From Tuctoria greenei (lineage: Eukaryota; Streptophyta; Magnoliopsida; Poales; Poaceae): a stretch of 64,000 nucleotides of DNA. The stretch is taken from positions 1,302,001 to 1,366,000 of the forward strand of contig JAYESD010000001.1 of assembly GCA_036927565.1 (NCBI GenBank). Direction: 5' to 3'. The position numbers and the translations under genes were made by a program. Every line of letters begins with the position of its first letter. Position 1 is the stretch's first letter. Below the pieces are notes generated by a model. The model was not told the DNA's origin. It was given only the letters and a program-made list of their open reading frames with translations, and did not search any database. Positions 57,901 through 62,088 of this stretch are shown here, one piece after another.

Positions 57901-60900
57901 TGTCAGGGGATCTGCCGACTCCAACAGTCGACAGAACAGCAAAAGAGTCAGATAGAAGAGTGTACAATAACCGAAAGAGGAGAACCATCGGCAGTATGAA
58001 CAATAGAAGGACGGTTTGAAGAACTCAAGGAAGATAAACTGGTATGATAAGGAGTCATATGGAACGAAGCACCAGAGTCAAGAATCCATGGACAATTACC
58101 TGGAGCAGAAGTATAAGGTGGTCCTTTAGTGGAAGACAAAGAAGCAGCAGCAGTACTCGAAGGCGCAGAAGATTGAGTCACAGAACCAGCAGCTCCCGAT
58201 GGTACAAAAGTAGCAAGGCGACAAAGAAGCATGAGTATCTGGGCATTCGTAGTAGCAGAACTCACCTGAGATCCTCCACTACTAGCACCACCAGCACCCT
58301 GTGAAGACTAACGAGCCTGAGCCTTTCTCTTTTTGAATCAAGACATCTCCCATCTTTACCACAGTAATCACAATGACGAGCACCACGCCCCCCTGGCGTA
58401 GAAGAAGAAGCCGAAGTCGTCACTGTCGACGCAGAGACAGTATGCACCGGTGTCGAAGAGCGGGCTGCCAATACTGAAGTAGCACGAAACAACCCGGCAG
58501 CCTGAAGACGAGTCTCCTCATTACGAACACTCGTCAGAGCATTCATAAGAGAAACACTAGGGTGACGAGCAAGCAGTTGAGCACGAAGAGGCTCAAACTC
58601 GGCACGAAGACGAGTCAGAAAGTCGTAGGTGCGTCGAAGCTTAAGTGCAACCTTCTGACTCTGACAAGACGAACATGTATCTGTCGACAACCGAGGACTA
58701 AAAGCATCAAGCTGACGCCAAATAGCAGATATCTGACCAAAGAACTCCTCTACTAAAGCATCTCCCTGCTGCAACAACTGCACCTGACGAATAGCAGCAA
58801 GGTAGGTAGACTGTCCAGTAGTCTCATAGCGAGAGCGAAGAAAAGCCCACATCTGATGTGCAAACTCAAACTCAACTATGTCTGCAGCAAGACAATCCTC
58901 TATACTGGTAGCAAGAATAGCAGCAGCCCGATCATCATCATCTAGCCAGCTCCTGTATAAATTTGATGTGAGACTAATACGTAGAAAAGCGTACATCATA
59001 ATCAACCAACAGCTTCTTCTTATCGTCATCAGTAGCCTTATCTGGAATAACAGACTCATAAGGAACTATACAGGACGGACATTGGAGATCGCCCGTGAGA
59101 TACTCCCAGAGTCGCAGACCGCGCATATACAGGCGCATACGAGGAACCCAGTCACGGTAATTAGTGTCGTCGAAGAGCACCAAACACCGCACAACTGGAA
59201 ACCCACCCGAAGAAGTCATCATGATGAAGATGACCGACGATAGCGGGAGAGCAAAAAAAAGAAAAGAGAAGAAAGAAAAAAAATGATAACAAGAAAATTT
59301 TCTTTTCAGTTAGGGTTTAACTCTAACCCTAAACCACACAGGCAAGCGGTGGCTCAGAGACACGGGCTAAGACGTGAATCTGTATGCCCACGTGAGCCTG
59401 CAGACAGCAGCATGGATGGCAGCAGCAAATATGACCCAGCAGCAGGGCACGAGTGTTGTCCACGTGAAGCTACAGACACCAGCAAGCCACAAGCGCAGCC
59501 AGAGAGCAGCGGCCAGAGAGTAGCGGCTTGGATGGGCAGCACCACGTGAATCTGCAGAATATGGGAAGTCTTGGGTGGGCAGCAGGGACGAGTCAGATCC
59601 AGAGAAAAGGATCGGGGTCACGACGCCGCAGTAGAGGCACCCAGCCGCGGGCGGTCGGCTGCGAGACACGGGCCGCCAACGAGGAAGTAGAGGTGGCCAA
59701 ATGGGTCGGGCCAAACGGGCCAGCCCGAAGCACGATAAAAATGGCCCGGCACGAGCACGACCCGGCCCGAAAAAATCGGGCTCGGGCCAGCTCGAGGCAC
59801 GACACGGGCCGTGCCCGGGCCTGGATCATTGGCCCGTCGGGTTTGCCGGCACGGCCCGTTTAGGCCTAAATAGTGATTTTTCGGTTATTTTTATTATATT
59901 TTTAACTAAAATTGTCTACGGGCCGGCCCGACCCGGCACGGCCCGGTATGGCCCGGCACGCTTAAAATGGGCTCGGGCCGTGCCTGGGCCTGGACCCGTG
60001 GGCCGGCCCGGCACGGCCCGATTTTTTTCTGGGCCGTGCCGGACCCAAGTTTTTTAGGCACGAGCCCGGCCGGGCTCGGGCCGGGCCGGCCCGTTGGCCA
60101 TCTATACGAGGAAGGCTGCCAAAGTGTCGGAGCAAGAGCCACCGCTGCCGCAACCGTGAGAAAAAATTAGGTTAGAAGATCTAAAGCTCTGTATACCATG
60201 TTATGAATGTGGCTTGTATTATTCAGGAGGTCAGATGCCTCTATAAATAGATGTACAGGGATGGTTAATAAAACATAAAAGCCCTTATGCAAAAAGGAAA
60301 ATATAAAACACACCCCTACACCTCTAACAATGACAAATTATACAAGTGCAAGGTGTCTTAAGAATTTTGTGCAGCTGGCATTTACGAGCACATTCCCTAC
60401 ATTTTCCCTTAATTAGCATTTGTCTTGGTTATACGATAACATTTCTGTGAGTGAACAAAATATTAAGACTGAATGATGCTTGGGGTTCTAAATTCTGGAA
60501 AAACCATGACCATAATGGCTCATTTCTGAAGCTACATGTACTGAATATTCAGATGGAACAGTGCTCAATTTTCTTTCATAATGTTGAAGTGAAAGATTAT
60601 ATAAATTTTCTTTTGCAGAGCAAGATGACCCGTTGAAACTGTCAGAAAAAACCAGACAGCTTGGCCTTATTGTAAGTATTCTTTCTATTACTGATTTTAT
60701 CCTCCATGTATTCCCAATGGTTAAGTATGCCACATTTCGCCTCATCTTCTTGCAACTTTTACCCTTTACCACTCGTAAATAGTTTGCTTCTAGGATATGT
60801 GACGTTAGTTTCATCTATGTTCCTTCCCACGGGTTTTACACTCGCGCGTCTGACATAATGCATCCTGTGCCGTTTATCTCAGGTGTGCAGAGGCACGGCA

Positions 60901-60969
60901 GTGATGCTGGTGTCACCGACTGACGGCACGGATGAGATTGCGAACCCCTTCCTTGCCGATGGAGCATAA
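39931..60969 (+). CDS. LSM7: U6 snRNA-associated Sm-like protein LSm7, split by a 19.7-kb intron
   Basis: Five coding exons: 39931-39933 (start codon only), 40048-40129, 40817-40888, 60619-60671 and 60883-60969. The product is 98 aa. Landmarks are KETALDLAKFVDKGVQVKL and TGTLKGYDQLLNLVLDEAIEY (Sm1), then TRQLGLIVCRGTAVMLVSP (Sm2) and the tail NPFLADGA, collinear with LSm7 of animals and yeast. LSm7 is part of the LSm2-8 ring on U6 snRNA in the nucleus and of LSm1-7 in cytoplasmic mRNA decay. Intron 3 (40889-60618) separates the two Sm motifs and contains a solo Gypsy LTR, a Copia element, a Gypsy element and a hAT MITE. Donor GAG|GTACTC and acceptor TTTTGCAG|AG are intact, so the gene may still be functional. 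An exon consisting only of ATG is assigned from phase and homologue length. Confidence 0.92.
40927..41769 (-). mobile_element. Solo Gypsy LTR (843 bp) in LSM7 intron 3
   Basis: On the minus strand it begins TGTCGGTACCCTAG and ends CCGCCGACA. It is flanked by AAATT on both sides (40922-40926 and 41770-41774). The sequence is homologous to the LTRs of the Gypsy element at 45019-57933 over its length, but clearly diverged. No internal region is present, so it is a solo LTR left by recombination between two LTRs. It is only 13 bp from the Copia target duplication. Confidence 0.9.
41793..41922 (-). repeat. Copia 3' LTR (130 bp) with adjacent polypurine tract
   Basis: TG...CA boundaries are present. 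On the minus strand the LTR is preceded by TTTGAGGGGGG (41923-41933), a polypurine tract. The stop codon of the RT-RH frame lies at 41935-41937, just before that tract. Confidence 0.92.
41935..45018 (-). pseudogene. Copia integrase, reverse transcriptase and RNase H (damaged)
   Basis: This continues the Copia polyprotein beyond the Gypsy insertion. Protease end VSFVPGL; integrase with the zinc-binding HHRLGH and CQGCRLGK pair, then FDLVHSDVWGP and FIDDFSRHTWVYF; a frameshift near 44.4 kb; then an NGVAERKHRH-type segment with the last acidic residue. A stop lies near 44.2 kb, and an in-frame UAG at 43606-43608 separates the integrase tail (44148-43609) from the RT-RH frame. RT has QLDVKNAFLNGEL and the catalytic LLYVDDMII; RNase H has AYSDATWASD, SSAEAELRA and ending motif HIGVDASY. 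The RT-RH part alone is intact for 490 codons from 43407. Confidence 0.9.
45019..45852 (+). repeat. Gypsy 5' LTR (834 bp)
   Basis: Starts TGTCGGTACCCTAAAAACC and ends CAACAGTCGACA. It is rich in GCTCCGG motifs. Compared with the 3' LTR it has an extra five bases near 45344 and a two-base difference in a CA run near 45.68 kb. Confidence 0.95.
45600..45607 (+). promoter_or_regulatory. TATA box of the Gypsy 5' LTR promoter
   Basis: TATAAAAG preceded by TTGTAC, about 250 bp before the LTR end. The same box occurs in the 3' LTR at 57679-57686, where transcription would read outward into LSM7 intron 3 in the sense direction. Confidence 0.7.
45855..45872 (+). other. Gypsy primer-binding site
   Basis: TGGCGCGCCAGGTAGGGG begins two bases after the 5' LTR. 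Its TGG start fits the 3' CCA end of a tRNA primer. I do not assign the tRNA species. The same sequence is common behind LTRs of grass Gypsy elements. Confidence 0.75.
45891..48308 (+). CDS. Gypsy gag-protease polyprotein
   Basis: 805 codons from ATG at 45891 to a UAG at 48306-48308. Residues 1-200 are Pro/Ala/Gln/Ser low complexity with Arg-rich blocks. The retrotransposon gag domain spans about 215-375 (FRPHLPEKFDGTVNPVEFLQIY, ANYFPVALTGTARSWFM, SWEELCRQFTANFGSSY, ESLRSFIQRFSQVRN). A Lys-rich segment and a CPIHKTSSHRLEDC putative zinc-binding motif follow. The aspartic protease has HHVLVDGGSGLNLI (DGG/S in place of the usual DTG/S) and NAILGRPALYKF. The product packages element RNA and cleaves the polyprotein. 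The frame is the same as that of the RT region downstream. Confidence 0.88.
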   Translation: MVNSAAGSSNGQPAAQAVGGNPSNMQPPAGASVPAGVTLPPPPSSPARHAERHDGAPASHSAPASRDNPEHALHAARALLQRPPPPDASQGAMEQWRADIEHLVAAAAERLNNQGPPPSGRAPSQRRTLSGRLGPHVSNNRRRAASQQVTSLPSGARRAHTASRLSTHDLRAELDRRYRQQDGRVHIERARERRDAQDLSTLEGVGGGCSALAMHLRMVRWPQKFRPHLPEKFDGTVNPVEFLQIYSTAILAAGGNEAVMANYFPVALTGTARSWFMSLPPNSIDSWEELCRQFTANFGSSYTRPGTELDLFVVVQKGGESLRSFIQRFSQVRNTIPSISSASVIVAFRQGVRDKKMLEKLAIKEITSVTELFSLADKCARAAEGREMHSKPALEDHKKSSKEEAATSGSGKKKKKTNGKKKPSAGTSNIAAAATPGGRGPRPEKRPRPSSEDGGKSKMWCPIHKTSSHRLEDCREVQNLAERYHKRREGSPFRQREGKQKVDEAPAEEELEFQDPKKVLKAVYTSVDDDSDVSDNERRKTMNTIFGGSWDITSRRVIKTMRRDMAAVAPTARPEPHRKWMDTPITFDASDCPQSMVGAGQLPLMVSPTINNIQLHHVLVDGGSGLNLISFEAFIKLQLRPSDLQPSRPFSGVGPGAITPLGAITLPVTFGTREKYRTEKLIFDVAQINLPFNAILGRPALYKFMTAAHYGYLVLKMPTPVGVLRIRGDRTAGVTALEELHALTTAQEDDSRQKQAPQPLSIRQRGSTSAPRVQPSGDTDIPVKVVQIGSDVTQTTRISGGLNDK
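48309..50534 (+). pseudogene. Gypsy reverse transcriptase and dual RNase H (same frame as gag-pro, after a UAG)
   Basis: Open from the UAG at 48306 to a second UAG at 50532-50534. RT motifs: VVVPKAGGKLRMCIDYTTLN, FLDAYSGYHQI, TAMPFGLKNAASTF and the catalytic VYVDDIVVK. The first, degenerate RNase H begins at FQWSEEAEKAFQELK. It is interrupted by about 85 acidic, Pro/Ser-rich residues with DPSDRV-like repeats (near 49.38-49.65 kb) before RPVYFISEVL. A second RNase H of archaeal type follows: HWTLYFDGSMQKQGAGAGI, NNMAEYETLIYGL and KGDSQLVIKQ. Because no separate start is evident, expression would need readthrough of the UAG or a fused message. I call it a pseudogene for that reason, but the first stop may be a family feature. 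Confidence 0.8.
50535..51851 (+). pseudogene. Gypsy integrase (same frame, two further stops)
   Basis: It continues in the same frame after the UAG at 50532. The zinc-binding HHCC part is EIHGGECGNHTS and CKACQFHAKQ. The catalytic core has WGMDILGPFP, IITDNGTQF and ASNGQAERANAEI (D, D, E). A chromodomain is absent. The usual C-terminal motif LSPxWEGPF reads LSPGW, stop (UAA, 51732-51734), GPFQV, a one-codon nonsense change. The frame then continues about 39 codons to its natural end RKFYT, at 51851. With stops at 48306, 50532 and 51732 this copy is probably not autonomous. Confidence 0.82.
51852..53103 (+). other. Gypsy non-coding block between pol and the antisense gene
   Basis: A 1.25-kb stretch without open frames, AT-richer than pol. 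It contains three palindromic 20-mers of the CGGAGCTACTAAGCTCCGAC type (listed separately). Non-coding blocks with tandem or palindromic repeats at this position are usual in Tat elements. It would also be the 3' end region of the antisense transcript. Confidence 0.7.
52691..52812. repeat. Three copies of a 20-bp palindrome in the Gypsy non-coding block
   Basis: CGGAGCTACTAAGCTCCGAC occurs at 52691-52710 and 52761-52780. A third copy with CTTCTAAG in the centre is at 52793-52812. Each copy is a perfect 8-bp arm hairpin (CGGAGCTN, AGCTCCG). Arms share the GCTCCGG vocabulary of the LTRs. Confidence 0.85.
53104..56572 (-). CDS. Antisense gene of the Gypsy element (putative gypsy-type transposon domain), spliced
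   Basis: Exon 1 runs 56572-55122 and exon 2 from 55044, with a 77-bp GT-AG intron (CCAAG|GTAAT to CTGCAG|CG); the phases match (2 then 1). Residues about 30-200 match the plant 'putative gypsy type transposon' family (PF04195): FNRSVRTGGELPFKKEHSGE, LYHLGPHSLLLVSIFVHFCEMWVG and FYYFVKRKKCPFKY. A Ser/Ala/Pro-rich basic linker follows, then APAAEPV-like repeats, then a long Glu/Arg coiled coil. Near 53.40 kb the frame shifts by one base. The uninterrupted frame ends at 53343, while the coiled-coil tail (ending EVAQKVAEFFHRV) continues in another frame to 53104. The function is unknown; such antisense genes recur in Tat elements. The promoter would lie at 56.6-57.1 kb, next to the 3' LTR. Confidence 0.82.
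57103..57933 (+). repeat. Gypsy 3' LTR (831 bp)
   Basis: Near-identical partner of the 5' LTR, preceded by a purine-rich tract CCGGAGGTAGGTCCAGGGGG (57079-57098) that serves as polypurine tract. It ends at the GAACA target duplication inside the Copia protease region. Confidence 0.95.
57939..59222 (-). pseudogene. Copia GAG and protease start (damaged)
   Basis: The frame opens at 59222 with MMTSSGGF and the usual LFDDTNYRDWVPRMRLYM GAG start. A frameshift near 58.98 kb moves it to the frame containing CLAADIVEFEFAHQMWAFL, TTGQSTYLAAIRQVQLLQQG and the UBN2-type GAG domain. A zinc-knuckle remnant (CDYCGKDG) lies near 58.36 kb and is followed by another shift. Protease begins at WILDSGASFHMTP (catalytic Asp in DSG), near 58.1 kb. 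A further one-base shift leads to a stop just before the Gypsy insertion, which cuts the protease region. Confidence 0.85.
59698..60106. mobile_element. hAT MITE (409 bp), copy 2, inside the Copia leader
   Basis: The ends are TAGAGGTGGCCAAATGGGTC and, inward from the right, TATAGATGGCCAACGGGCC. The flanks are CGAGGAAG on both sides (59690-59697 and 60107-60114). It is the same family as 38682-39138, in opposite orientation. It sits between the Copia primer-binding site and GAG. Confidence 0.92.
60199..60329 (-). repeat. Copia 5' LTR (131 bp) and primer-binding site
   Basis: This is the partner of the LTR at 41793-41922. On the minus strand it is followed directly by TGGTATACAGAGC (60198-60186). 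That differs by one inserted base from TGGTATCAGAGC, the complement of plant initiator-methionine tRNA used as primer site by most Copia elements. Confidence 0.92.
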
Positions 60970-61482
60970 GCATGCACTGGTGTTATTTGCAGCCGTGTTT
61001 TCAAGGCACCCTCAGAACTTCCATGTACTGTATTATTTGTACCTTTGCTAATGGAATCTGTAGTTTGAATTGAGATGCTCGAAATATTGACCTGTTTTTT
61101 TTTTTTGCCCCTTTTTTGCACTACCACTTGTGTTCTTGTGTGCTTGCTTTCAGACTACAGCTAGGGGGGCATACGCACTGGCACGGCCTCCCTGCTTGAG
61201 GCTGTCTGCTGTACCTGTCTGCTGTACCGATCCTCGATTGCTCATTTCTGTAGTTGGCTGGCCCATCAAGGCTATATCCACGAGCAGCCTAATGCTCAGC
61301 CCACAGGTCCATTTGGGCCCGTTTTCCTCTAGGGTTAGGTTAAGGTCTTCGCCCGAAACTTTCCTCTATTAACACAGGCGAAGCGGCCGCCGCCGTCGGC
61401 ATCACAGTCACCCGCCCCTTTCTCGGCTTCTCGCCATAACAGAACCACCACAAACAAATCCACTGCATCGGAGAGCTCCAAG
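60970..61482. other. LSM7 3' UTR and NAA10 promoter/5' UTR
   Basis: A 513-bp spacer between two genes on the same strand. It begins with LSM7 3' UTR and includes a TTTTTTTTTTGCCCC run near 61.1 kb. The last 100 bases before the NAA10 ATG are a GC-rich, CA-rich leader. No other feature is seen. Confidence 0.5.
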
Positions 61483-62088
61483 ATGGTGTGCATCCGGCAG
61501 GCGACCATGGACGACCTGCTGGCGATGCAGGCGTGCAACCTGATGTGCCTGCCGGAGAACTACCAGATGAAGTACTACCTCTACCACATGCTCTCGTGGC
61601 CGCAGCTGCTCTTCGTCGCCGAGGACTACGGCGGCCGCATCGTCGGCTACGTGCTGGCCAAGATGGAGGAGGACCCCTCGGAGCCCTGCCACGGCCACAT
61701 CACCTCCCTCGCCGTCCTCCGCTCCCACCGCAAGCTGGGGGTCGCCACCAAGCTCATGTCCACCGCGCAGGCCGCCATGGACCAGGTCTTCGGCGCCGAG
61801 TACGTCTCGCTCCACGTCCGCCGGTCCAACCGCGCCGCCTTCAACCTCTACACCTCCTCCCTCGGCTACCAGATCCACGACATCGAGGCGAAGTACTACG
61901 CCGACGGGGAGGACGCCTACGACATGCGCAAGCTCCTGCGGCAGCCGCAGCCTAAGAAGCACCACCACCACCATCATCATCATCACCAACACGGCTCCGG
62001 CGGGTGCTGCTCCCACGATGCGCCTCCCGCCGCGGCTGCTGGTTCTTCCCCACCTTCTGGTTCGCCTGAGAAGAAGGCTAACACTTGA
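61483..62088 (+). CDS. NAA10: N-alpha-acetyltransferase catalytic subunit NAA10 (NatA)
   Basis: Single exon, 201 aa. GNAT fold: VCIRQATMDDLLAMQACNLMCLPENYQMKYY is the diagnostic NAA10 start, with the LPENY substrate-side loop. HGHITSLAV and RSHRKLGVATKLM hold the acetyl-CoA pyrophosphate loop (R-x-x-x-G-x-A), and YVSLHVRRSNRAAFNLY and KYYADGEDAYDM complete the domain at about residue 155. With NAA15 it acetylates nascent proteins after Met removal (Ser, Ala, Thr, Val, Gly, Cys) at the ribosome. The tail is unusual: KK followed by nine consecutive His, Gln, His, then a Ser/Ala/Pro-rich segment ending in EKKANT. No intron signal interrupts the frame. Third positions are almost all G or C, unlike LSM7 next to it. 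Confidence 0.94.
   Translation: MVCIRQATMDDLLAMQACNLMCLPENYQMKYYLYHMLSWPQLLFVAEDYGGRIVGYVLAKMEEDPSEPCHGHITSLAVLRSHRKLGVATKLMSTAQAAMDQVFGAEYVSLHVRRSNRAAFNLYTSSLGYQIHDIEAKYYADGEDAYDMRKLLRQPQPKKHHHHHHHHHQHGSGGCCSHDAPPAAAAGSSPPSGSPEKKANT

Larger units (their letters stand above)
45019..57933 (+). mobile_element. Ty3/Gypsy retrotransposon, Tat-like (12.9 kb), nested in the Copia element
   Basis: LTRs are 834 bp (45019-45852) and 831 bp (57103-57933). Boundaries are TGTCGGTACC...GTCGACA, and the target duplication is GAACA (45014-45018 and 57934-57938). Internal order: primer-binding site, gag, protease, RT, RNase H, a second RNase H-like domain, integrase, a 1.25-kb non-coding block, an antisense gene, polypurine tract. 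Dual RNase H plus an antisense gene between pol and the 3' LTR is typical of the Tat branch (Retand/RIRE2-like). By eye the LTRs differ by about four substitutions and two small indels. That is under 1 %, so the insertion is recent. It is in the same orientation as LSM7. Confidence 0.93.
41793..60329 (-). mobile_element. Ty1/Copia LTR retrotransposon, interrupted by a Gypsy element and a hAT MITE
   Basis: The element lies on the minus strand, with LTRs of 130 and 131 bp (TGTTATGAATG...CCTCTAACA) and target duplication ATGAC (41788-41792 and 60330-60334). The minus-strand order is 5' LTR (60329-60199), primer-binding site, hAT MITE, GAG, protease start, the Gypsy insertion (57933-45019), then integrase, reverse transcriptase, RNase H, polypurine tract and 3' LTR. 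The GAG-PR-INT-RT-RH order is that of Copia. Without insertions it is about 5.2 kb. Several frameshifts and stops make it non-autonomous. The LTRs differ by about five substitutions and one indel, so it is older than its Gypsy insert. Confidence 0.93.

Noticed and set aside
45019..57933. Endogenous pararetrovirus or retrovirus-like element
   Set aside because: LTRs, target duplication, Tat-type domain order and no envelope or movement-protein frame identify an ordinary Gypsy retrotransposon.
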